Of a stretch of DNA of 64,000 nt, positions 36,801 through 48,800 are shown one piece after another. The stretch is taken from the NCBI GenBank assembly GCA_964017235.1, contig OZ024929.1, positions 19,899,464 through 19,963,463 of the forward strand, in the 5' to 3' direction. Below the pieces are notes generated by a model. It had not been told where the DNA came from. It was given only the letters and a program-made list of their open reading frames with translations, and made no database searches. The translations under genes and the position numbers were made by a program. How positions within the stretch are numbered: the stretch's first letter is position 1; every line of letters begins with the position of its first letter. Source of the stretch: Sabellastarte sp. h YS-2021 (taxonomy: Eukaryota > Annelida > Polychaeta > Sabellida > Sabellidae).

Positions 36801-39800
36801 ACGGGTACTCAAGCCTCGATAGACGAGTTGATCTTTGCTAGTACTCGAGTCCATTTTAAATACTCGGTTACTTGCGAGGTATTGTATTATCGCCCACGCA
36901 ATGAAACGCTTGTGTAAAATATGCTACATTTCAGCATTTCCGGCACATAATCTCAATTAAAGTTGTTATTTTCACTTGAAAACGTATAGTTTACTCCATA
37001 TTCTATAATATCTGGTCATATAGAAGATGTTTTTCTTCAAAAGTTTCGTTTCCGGAACCGACTATTTGTTTACAGAAGACTTCTAATGGTAGATACTAAA
37101 TCTCGCGGTTACTCGAATTCGGGCCGGTTGTCAGAGGGCGAGTACTCGGTGCCGTTTTTCAGCACCTGTCCCAGCCCTAGTTCATAAAGGCATCTTTGTT
37201 TAAAGCCATAAATACAAATATTAAATTTGTTGGTGATGACCATCATTCAGGATAGGGCATATACAATCTGCTTGTCATCAAGTATATCAAGGAATTCTTT
37301 CAAGCTTATGACATTTTCACAATCATTCCCTACACATTAATATTTAATCAGTCATTTAAAATTCAGAATGAACTGGTCATAGTTTTTGAGAATTTGCCAC
37401 TGGAGGGCAACTTTTAAAAGTAAAACAAACAAAAAAAGTATGTACCAATTTTACATCAGGGTACATTCTAAGAGGGTCAATGTCGTCATGTAAAATCAGA
37501 AATTTAAAAAAAAAAATTTATTAAGTGTTTTTTACTAAATATAATAATTTTTTAGTTTAATTTTATTCTCCCAATATGTCCAAGTATCAGGTGATAATGC
37601 AGCCATATGATTCTTCTTTTTTCACTTATATTTCACTTGTATTCTTGTGAATTGATATTTTTTTACTTCTTTGTATTTGTATTTAGTTTTTACTGGTTAT
37701 TATAGAGTCACCAAGTATCAACAAAATGTTTCATTGGGTAAAAAAAATCAATAGAGTCAATCAGATGGAGTTCTTCACTTTAAAAACTTTATCTACCAAT
37801 AATCGACTTTTTTACTGAACTGTTGATCCATATATCATGAAACACTTACCGGGATGAAGAATATCTCAATCCAAATAACGGTGTTTCTAACATTTAGAAT
37901 CTACCAAAAGCACCCACTTCCTGTAAAATTGGTGGTTGTTATAAACAAACCCAAAATTCATGACAAAACTAATGATTGATCAAAGGAAACTGCCCAAAAT
38001 ATAATACCGAGATACATAAAGAGGGGTAACATTTAATCGATTTTTAGAAACTGTCAGTGACCGATCGCGATTGTACCAAGACATCGACAATTAATCAAGC
38101 GTTCGTCTAATCATCCACCCACTACAGTCCACAGCAAAGTATATTCATCAGTACTATGTCTGTCAGCTTGCAGTCAGTGCTAGGCCCTGTACAGTTTGTT
38201 TTACTTTCCTTCAGTACTGTGTAAATAGAATTCTTGATGAACTAGAGGTTATCATTCAAAGTATTTTTCATGCAGGTCTTATGAAATAACGAGGAATACA
38301 TGTGGGGTGAGTTTTAGCAACTGTCTGCATACTCATTAGTCCTTCATTTTCCTTTGGTACATGTCAAAAGTTTAAATAACACAACTACCAAGTTTCTAAA
38401 ATAGAGATTTGTGTACTTACATCCAGTTCTCCATCACTGAAGATGAGATCTCTCACAAAGCGGGTCCCGTCCCCATTGTACCCAGTCTGATTGTACAGGA
38501 AGATGTTGAGCAGGGTGTAGAAGTTTTCACTGTTGCTTGGGTATTCAGTACCTGAAAATGTTCAGCAGCAGATGCAAAACTTGCAACTCTATATGTAAAA
38601 TTCACAACAGAAGAAATCCCTTATTTTTCCTTGCATTTTTTTGTCATTTTTTAAATTGTGAATGGTCGGATTTAAACTTTAATCTCGGGGTAAGTTTCAC
38701 ACAAGCAATCATTGCCCATGAATGGGCTCTGTGTGAGCTGACTTTGTAATTTAAGATTATAAATGAAAATATAGAAAAGGGATTTAAAGTAAGAACTAAT
38801 TTAACCTAAAAAAGAGGGTCAAAGATCAAATCGGAACTCATGAAAAGATTCAGGGCATATGATTTCCCGGAAGTTTATCTTCAAATCCCAAACCTCTAAA
38901 ACCAATAATTAACAATATACAGGGTATTAAAGGTATCAATGGCCCCATTTGACCTTAATAGAAGGGTCAAAGGTCAAATCAGACCCTCCAAATGATTCAG
39001 GGCACATGATTTCCTACAAGGTGTCGTCACATCCCAAATCTGCAGGGCCAATAATAAAGGAGACAGAGAGCACTGAAAGTATCAACAACCCCATCTGACC
39101 TTGAAGGAAGGGTCAAAGGTCAAATCTGATCCAACCAAAATATGCAAGCCACATGATTTCTATAAGTGGCCTTCTAAAGTGGCCGGGTCAAAATTTTCGT
39201 CGAAATTACTCTATCTAGCACGATTTTCGAGATATATGCATTTTTGTGTTTTGCATTTTTTGTCAAAAATTTGAAAATTCAAAATGGCCGCCATTCGTGG
39301 CGAGACAATTTTATTTTTGAAAACTGGGATGGCTGCTCTGCAGAGATACCCTGTGGGTCAAAATTTTCATCGAAATTGCTCTATCTAGCACAGTTTTTGA
39401 GATATAAGCATTTTTGTGTTTTGCAATTTTTGCAGAAAATTCAAAATGGCTGCCATTTTCATCAAGACAAAAAGTTTTTGAAAATTGGGATGGCTACTCT
39501 GCAGAGTTACCCTGTGGGTCAAAAATTTTGTCGAAATCGCTCTATCTTGCACGGTTTTTGAGATCTAAGCATTTTTGTATTTTGCAATTTTTGTGAAAAA
39601 TTCGAAAATTCAAAATGGCCGCCAGTTTTGGCGAGACAAACATTTTATGAAAATCGGGATGGCTACTTTGCAGAAATACCCTGTGGGTCAAAAATTTCGT
39701 CGAAATCGCTCTATCTTGCACAGTTTCCGAGATATAAGCATTTTTGTGTTTTCCTTATTTGGAAAATTCATAATGATTAATTAATCATAAATTACTAGGC

Positions 39801-42800
39801 CATTTCTGAGCCAAAATCTAATGATTTCCAGATTTTAATAGAATAAATGTATTTGCCAAGTTTCAGCTGAATTGATAAAATCCCTTTCAAGTTATCATCC
39901 GGACAAGCTTACCCATCGAAAAAAGACATTTTGGTCATGTGACCTCTCTGATTGGTCGAAATGTCACTGCATCATATTCAAAAAAATTCCCCAAGGCTAC
40001 TGCATACACCCGCCAAATTTGAATATATCCGCCCAACAGTCACAGAGTTATATGGAAAACGAAACGTGGAGCCAGCGGAGCCTGATTTTCTCCCATATCC
40101 AAACAAGCGTCCCTTGTGGGACGCTTAATCAGTATACTACTTTTACCTGAGTACCTAGCTCCCACTGATAACCCCTTTTACCACAGCAAACATTTTATAA
40201 ACATATCATACCTTAGCAATTAACTTAAAACATCAAAGGAATCGTCATTTGAATTTGAGATGTCAATTGTGAGCCGACAATTAATACAAAAAAAATACGA
40301 ACGCACATGTAATTTACAAGGATTCTTTACAAGTCTAAATTTTGCTTTTGTCAGAATGTCTTGACAGAACTTACAATTGGAAGTTCTGTTAACATAATTT
40401 TAAATTCTGTCAGATTCAGCTCTGACATGACATATACATGACATTGCGTTTTTATCTTACTTTTAGCCCACTTGCATGATTCTATGGTAGGTTTCCTTAC
40501 TTTTATTCAGTTTTGACTGCATTATTCAGATTAGAGACTAGATCAAAGTTCAAAAGTTCATATTATACAGATGCCAAACATTGAACCCAAAATTCTACAT
40601 GATTTCACTGTACTGGAACAAATCCCAGCAGACACACAGTAGTATTTTCATATGCTGTAGGTATGAGACTGGAGGCTTTACCTGAATCAATGCGTGATGC
40701 CACTGTAGGTGCTGCCGAGTTGTCCTGGAGCCAGGATGTGAAAGACTGGAACCAGCTGTCCACACTGCCAGACTGTGTGAACTGGTTGTTTACAATATCC
40801 GTGTACAGAGTTTCCATCTCAGACTTCCTACTGAAGTAATCCACATGCCCTAAAATACCATGAAACAGGTACAGATGAAGGGAAAATACGCCATATACCG
40901 GGTACATGTTACTTGGTTTGCTAGTGCTAGTATTGGAATATCATTTTACAATGACAAATATCTGGTAAATTTTAACTGCATATAAAATTCATACATTTAT
41001 AGTACCTTTATTCAAGTTTTTATGTCACAATTATAAACTCTATAATTATGACCATTGTTTTCCATTTTTGCAACAATGTAACTCACTTTTAGTTTTACAA
41101 ATAAAATATCAATTGCAGACAAGCAGCTCACCTCTCGTTTGTGTACATATTAAAATGTATGTCAAACTTAATGTTTCATGAGGAATTTTCTGATCTATAG
41201 GCAAAGGGGAATGAAATATCGATAATATTATATAGTTCTGTATAAGAAACCATATAAGTTACATAAAGTTTAAAACGGATACAGTAAATACTATATTAGA
41301 ATATTGGAATAAGACCATGATAAAATAATCAAATAGTGATACTACTTTACATTTTCAGCCTTAGAAACTCATTAGTAATACCTCCTAATAATGGTACAAT
41401 TTCTGTATCAAATAAACAACTAGATGATAAATTAATCTTACCATATTTATCAAGAAATGCTTAATCTCTGTTGTAAGAGGTTGTATGGCACATTAAAACA
41501 TGTCACTTATTTTAAAGTGACTCTTGTTTTGTGACAAAAGAGCCTGGGGAAATAGTTTTCAACACCATGAGATACAAAAGTAGTGAAACAGCGCAAAGAT
41601 CGAGATACTTTCAGAGCAGTGTCAGTTATATAAAGGTTTAAACAATGCTTTAGTAGAGAAAATAATGTCTAAGAGAAAGAAAATATATGTACAGATAGAG
41701 CATTAAAACAAGACAATTCAATAGCAAGATGACAGCATTAATGAGTTACCTAAAAATTATGAAGCCCTAAAATTGCAAATTTAATATGTAAATTAAATTT
41801 TTATAAGTTAATACATCCTACCCAATGGACAATTGCTGAATAACTACCGCTTGGTTGGCGGGTAAGTTACTAGGGACTTAAATGAACTCAAATAACAAAA
41901 ACTTCTCAGCCTTGGTAGCCCTGAACCAGGGACCTCAATAAGGCCTAGGGTCGATACTCAAAGTCCGGTTAACCGGGGGTTCGACCGACACTGCCCCCCC
42001 CTTTTTTCTAGGTATCACTGCTCTGAGTGGGGGAAGAGAGGGATGAGTTCAGTCCCAAGAAATAAACCTCCCAAAGGAAGCATGTCACAGTTTTTTTTCG
42101 TTTTTTTTCTTTTTTTTTATGATTTATACTTATCTAAGTATCAGTATATACATTATGTACATATTTACAAAGAATGTCTCCTCATTATTGGGCCTGTTGG
42201 TGGATCTGCTGAGCAGCCACTACTGGCCCTAAATGGAAAAGCTCTGAGTCAGCCCAGGCCACATCCTTCAAATAGAACTGAGTGAAGGTGTTTTGCGATT
42301 TCCAATGGCATGCTGACAATATCCGGTCCAAGGAAATTCCAGGCTGGAAAGCCTTAGAAGCAGCAAAGGCCCTTACATCATGGGCTTTAACCTGATGTAA
42401 GGTCAGGGCCTGCTGATCAGAGAGCTCATAACATAGGATCACAGTTTGCTTGATCCGCGAGGAGACAGTGGCAGGGGAGATGTCCTTGTCGAAACCTTTC
42501 TTGAAGGAGACAAAAACCAACTCCCTGTTCTGCCTGAGGTCAGAGGTCCTGTCTAAATAATAGCGCAAAGCTCTAACAGGACACAGGGACCTGTCACCCT
42601 TGAGTGACTTGTCCAGAGTGGGGCCAGGGCTGGGATGACCACTGGAGCCACACTATCCGGACCCTCCCTGGCCAGCTGATTCTTGGACAGAAAGCTGGGT
42701 GAGGGGTACAAGGACACGTTAGACCAGTCTGATTGGTGTCTGATGTTCTTATGAAGCCAAGCATGGATCTCACTCCTGCGTTTCCCAGAACCCAGGGCCA

Positions 42801-45800
42801 ACAGAAAAACAGTCTTAAATGTCAAATGTTTCAGTGAAGCCTCTTTAAGAGGTTCAAAAGGTGCCTTTGTCAGCTGGTGTAAAACCAGGGACAGGTTCCA
42901 GGAAGGTATACCCCTCCTGCCTTTGGGTCTGTCTCTATGGAAACTGTCCAAGAGATGGGTGAGATTCTCATCTTTGCTAACATTAACAGGTACATTGCCC
43001 AGTTTGTCAGCAATGGCTGATCTGTACCCATCAATAGTGCCCGGTTCTAACTTCCTGTCCTGAAACAAGTGCAGGAGGAAGTCAACTATGGCTTTTAGAG
43101 GTGGTGCCCTGAAGTCCACCTGATTACTGAGGCACCACTTTGTAAAAATGGTCCACTTTGCCTCATAGACAGATGTGGTTGATCCTCTTTGAGGAGCCTC
43201 AATTCGTGCTGCCACTACCTCAGAGAAGCCCTGCTCCTTGATTGCTGAGGCTCTAGGAGCCAGGCATATAGGTTCAGATTTGACAGGTTCTTGTGTAGAA
43301 CCTGGTTGAATGGTTGAGACACTAAGTTTGGTATGTTGGGCAGGCACAGTGGAATCTGGGTGGACATTGCCACTAGATCCCCAAACCAGGGCATGTTGGG
43401 TCATCCTGGGGCAATCAGGATGATCCTGTTGCAAGGATAGTCCTGTAACTTCACCACCACTTTGCCCAAGATGGCTGCTGGTGGAAAGGCGTAAGGGTCC
43501 AGTCCCTCCCATGACAGGCTGAGAGCATCCACTGCCCAAGCCTGGGGGTCTGGTACCGGTGAGACAAACTGTGGGAGCTTGTTGTTGAACCTGGTGGCAA
43601 ACAGATCCACACTGGGTTGGTGCCACCGGTGGTATATTGCTTGGAATACCTCCGGATTGAGGGACCATTCCGTTTGTATGGTCTGCCCCAGCCTGGATAG
43701 CTTGTCTGCTATCACGTTCAGACAGCCGGGAATATGTCGGGCTTTGAGGGATACTTGATTTCTGGTGCTCCAGGTCAGTATTCTCCAAAGTAAGGCACAT
43801 AGGGGACCCGACTTCATTCCCCCTTGTTTGTTTATGTAGGCTACCACAGTAGTGTTGTCGGTAGCTATGAGGACTACCTTGTTTATACAGAGAGTTTGGA
43901 ACTCTTTTAGTGCCAGAAGAACTGCTTTTAGTTCTAGGTAGTTTATGTGCAGTTTGCTTTCTGGGAGTGACCAGCTTCCCCTTGCCATATGCTCATTTAA
44001 ATGAGCACCCCACCCTTTTTTGATGCGTCTGTGAAGATTTGCAGAGCATGTTCTAGAGGGTGTAATGGTTGACCTGTGATAACATTGTTTTCCTCCAACC
44101 ACCACTTTAAATGAGGGTGGAGTGATTTTGGAATTGGGATGGCTTTCTCTAATGTCTCCGGCACTCTCCAGTTGTTTTTGAGGTGCCACTGTATGGGCCT
44201 CATATGTAGCCTGCCCAAGTGTACCTGTTTTTCTGTGGCAGTCAGCAATCCGATCAGGGACATTAAATTCCGGACCGGACACACTGGACTGGCTAAGATC
44301 TCCCAAATTTTGATTTGTAAGGTCTGCCACCGTTCTGTGGTGGGTCTGACCCTGCCCTCTCTCAAGTCGAACTGGTAACCTACGAAATTGAAAATCTGTT
44401 TGGGTTCCAGTTCCGATTTTTCCTGGTTCACTAGCCAGCCCAATTCTCGACAGAGGGCTACTAGGATTTGCGTTTGTTGAAGACAAGTTTGACGGGACTT
44501 GGCCCTGACCAACCAGTCATCTAGGTACTGGTGGATCCTTATACCTTTTCCCATTGCTAGCCATTTGACTTCTTTGGCTATCACAGTGAACTCCATGGGG
44601 GCTGTGGACAGGCCAAAGGGTAGTGCTTTGAACTGATAAGTTTTGCCTTGGATGTGAAAACGCATGTACTTCCTGGACTGGCTGTTTATGGGTATGTGGA
44701 AGTATGCGTCTTTGAAGTCTATGGAGGTCACCCACTCCCCTGCCTGGAGGGAGGTCCGTATTGTCTCTCGGGTCTCCATTTTGAATGACTGTGTTTTCAA
44801 AAACTTGTTTAGTTTGCTCAGATCCAAGATAAGGCGCCACCGGTTGTTGGGCTTTGGTACAAGGAACAACTGGTTGTAAAACCCCAGGGACTGTGGGTTT
44901 TGAATCAATTCTGCAGCATTTTTGTGCAATAGCTGATGCAATGCCTCCAGCAGATATCTGTTTCTGTGGGGATCTGCATAACAGCTTATTACAGTAGGTT
45001 TTCTTGTCAGATAAGGTCTGGACTGGAAGGGTAGGGTGTAGCCCTCCCTGAGGACTGCTACCACTTTGGGGCTGACACCTAGAGCTGCCCATTTCTCCCA
45101 AAAATCGTGCAATCTTGACCCTACAGGAGGACTTGGCACAACAAGTGGGGCATTTGTGACATTTTGAACAGAACTCAAGTGATCTACACAAGAAACACCT
45201 TTCACAGATTTTATTGACATTTGATGTTCGGGAATTATGTCTTTCTTTTGCGACGACCCTCCTGCAAAATGAACATGACTGGCAACATGATAAAATACAG
45301 GTAACTGAGTTCTTGTCTTTAAACAATAGTCCTTTCCGGTCACATTTGGGTTTAACACTACACTTGACACAGACAAACTTTCCTGACTGGTAACACAATT
45401 CGGAACACCCATTCCGGTCACAGACTGAGCACAGTAATTGTCATTTATATGGTTTCTGTGTCTTGGCAGGTCGCTGGGAGAAAGAGGAGGCCTTGCCCCT
45501 GTTAGACTTATGTCCACAATGTCTGATCTGCTTCCAGGCAGGCAGAGTAGACTTTTGCTCAGATTGCTGGTGCTGTGGTTTGTTACCCTGAGCATAAGGG
45601 TGGAAGCGAGGTGCCTTCCTAGTTGGACCGGGAGTACGTTTGTCTTCAAAATGCCGTAACACCTCTTCCGCCTTAGCAACGATATGGTCCGGGAAACGTG
45701 CACTGATGTGGAGTGGAGCAGATCTAAGGGACATGAGAGTGTCTTGTTTGATTCCTGACCGGACAAAATCTAGGTAACTATCCCTCCTGGCTAGAGTATG

Positions 45801-48800
45801 GTTAGCTACATTTACAAAAACACCATCTGATAGATCCTGCATGGTGCGAGCCATAGCCTGTTTGATAGATCAGCCATAGCCTGTTGAAGGTTACCAGAAA
45901 ATCCAATTCATCAGCAGCTTGAGTGAGTTTGTTGGAAGACTTCCCTTTAGTAGTGATACCTTGAATAACCTTCAACTGGTTGGACATATTCTCCTGCACT
46001 TTAGTAAGGCAACGAATGAAGACTGCAGCTTGGTTGCACATATACGTTTGATCTCTCGCAGCCCGTTCCCACTTCCTCAGAGTGTCCTGTGACACTGGGC
46101 GAGAGGCTGGAGCAGAGGGAAGAGAACGATCAGCTATCCTAGGGAAACTACTGTTCAACCTTGCCGGTTCACTTGTCCATGTATACACTTTGGAATGGGA
46201 AAAATCTCTTTTCTCACTATGCATCCCATACCACTTTAATGTCCTGGGTGGCTTTATGAATTGGTCCTTACTGAGTCCAGCAGTTTCTGTGTTCCGGGTG
46301 GGATATCCTTCCTGCAGGGTGATATTAAGTTTTTCAAATTTCCGGCATAACCATTCATCTACCGGAACTTTCACCGACACTTTACCGGTCTGAGATGATC
46401 TACTACCGGTAAAAGGGTTGTCGTCTTGTGATGAAGAAGCCAAGTCAAACTCCGGAATGTCATTCCAGGCCATGAATGACCTCACCCCACGCAGTTTCCC
46501 AGTAACTTTGTTCAGCTGAGATTTCTTGGTCACCTTCCAGGAGCTCTTCCTGTTCCTGGACAGATTCTCGGTCAGATAATTCGCCTTCATCTGGTGACTG
46601 AGAAGACTGGTCACTGTGGCGGCGGTGTAACGAAGCAAAATCCATAGTATCCACCGGATGCTATCCGGTGCATACAAATATATATGGTGAATCATCTGCA
46701 CCACAGGGTTTTTGCTTGTCTGTGCACTTATGGTCTTTACAATGTTGTTCGATAGCCAACAAATAAGGTTTGAGGATGTTCAACTTTGAATCCGATAAGT
46801 ACATTACCACTTAACCTTTTATTTCTTCTTACAAGGAGTTCAACGTGAAGATGTTTCACTGTATTTTTGGATGATTAATTGTATTACCTGTGTAGACTGC
46901 CACATCCAGGCCTCCCTCAGGGAAGTACTCCTCACTCTTCTCAAAGTAATCAGACAGGTAGGAGTCTGAGGGGATGAACCACTTGGCGTCAAAGAACTGC
47001 TCCATGTTGATGGTCCCATACAGACCAGCCGCGAACACACCCAGTGCCACCAACACCACTGCTATCTGAGAACAAAAGATCAGTGTAAGCAAGGTGAAAT
47101 TTTGCAAACATATAAGATTTTCACTGGACATTACTAAACCATATAAAATCTCTATTTATTCCCATGTAAAGCAGGAGGAGTAAAGTTAAGTGACATGTGT
47201 TGGTTCATCCTACTTGAACAAAAGATAGAGTTTAGGTTCACCTCCTTTTCACCTACAGTCTGATCTAAACAGGATAAATGTATCAATAAGCTGTATAGCC
47301 ATAGAAGTGACACCTAAATGTGACTAAATAATAAACTACAGAGGCCTGCCCTGCCTACTTGGCAGATTCATAGTAGTAATTAAGAAGCACTCGTAGAGCA
47401 CAGACCCCACCAGGATGTGTTTGTGAAAATTCAGGAAATTTTTGGTATTCAGAATATGATGCAGATCTCTGCCAAAATGAATTCAATATTTAATTTGGCA
47501 TACCAGATTTGGAACCATTTTCCATTGGCCTAATACAGACAAGTAAAATATGCTACCTGCTTATCCCTGTTTTTCACTTACATTGTAACTAGTGTTCTCA
47601 AAATACCCTTTTTGGTGGGACCGGGTAGGTATTGATTTCAGCGGGCGGGTACCCGGGTACTCGCGCCGATGGACGATAATAGGTGATACTATAACAATCT
47701 ACACATTTACAAACTCAAAACATACACAAATAATGGGGTCCAACCATTTACTTTATTTCTCGTCGGCCACCTTTTTTGCATTCAAAAACATTACGACACA
47801 GAAGAAATGTTAACCAAGAAAAGATTTCTGTACATTCAAAACACGGTTGTGTCCATAAAGGTGGAGTCACATGACCTATCAGTAAAGCATTCACTCTTGC
47901 TCGCATGTAGTTTCAGAATTGAACTATGTATAGGCAATATATACAACGTTTCATGTACTCGGAATTATTTCACTGTGTTAATATGCTGACGATTTTCAAA
48001 GGGTATCGGCATTTGACAATGCATAAACAACCAAAATAAATAACAAATTAAATACTATAAATGGTGTACAAGGGTGAGAAAACATTACTCTTGTGCATTT
48101 TAATTGAATAGCTTCATTTTTAGGTGAATTTATGAAGTCGAGATATGTCTGTACTCGTCAGCCAAAGTGAGCGATATTGACAGTAGTTTCGGGTACTCAG
48201 GGTATGTGATTTCAGATTCGGGTAAATATTCAGGGTTCGGGTACCCGGATACCTGTTGAGATCACTAATTGTAACATAAACCTTTAAATTCACTAAACTT
48301 CTAGGCACATATTTATAAAGATTCTTAAACTCATACTTCAGCTTAAACACGTAATCTCAGTTTTTGTCTCCCCTGAGATTATGTTAAAATTGGTATTTTC
48401 AAAGTGATCTCACATGAGCACAAACTCAACCTCTGAGTTTGAGCTTCAACTCAATTGTTTCATTGTAAACAGCACCGTCTCTACTTTCTTAAGCAACATC
48501 TCTAGCAAGGCTTGCTCTTCTAGAGATCACTTTTTTTTTCATTTTTTTCCTGTCTCGGGGCTTACATGAATTGTGGCACATTGTGATGAATATCTGTCTC
48601 TTCACTGAAGTTAAGCGGCAATGGGCTATGTTAGGACTGGGATGGATGACCGCCTTGGTGCACTGCTCTAGTCTTTGATGGCTTTGCAGTTCGCACTAGT
48701 AGAATGAAACCCCTTTTGGCCTTGTTCCATTTTCAGTCACAAAGTCCTATATATTTTTTTATGGGGGGGGGGGGGGGGGGGGGGGGGGGTCATTATTTGT

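Larger units (their letters stand above)
41765..46680 (-). mobile_element. DIRS retrotransposon copy 2 (nearly full length)
   Basis: This is a complete gene order on the - strand: gag (45441-46654), a Cys-rich frame (45110-45420), RT/RNase H (43401-45110) and tyrosine recombinase (42185-43800, overlapping RT/RNase H), then a 3' region whose AATTAAATTTTTATAAGTTA and TACATCCTA...CAATGGACAATTG blocks match the terminal region of copy 4. Each gene has only one or two single-base frame changes. The left terminal repeat beyond 46680 is not recognised. It lies in the patched-domain intron between exons 6 and 7. Confidence 0.85.

Noticed and set aside
44517..45398. 293-residue open frame opposite in phase to the RT of DIRS copy 2, as a whole gene
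   Set aside because: Only its first 90 or so residues (Cys-rich) look like protein. The rest is the out-of-phase shadow of RT. I kept only the Cys-rich part as a feature.
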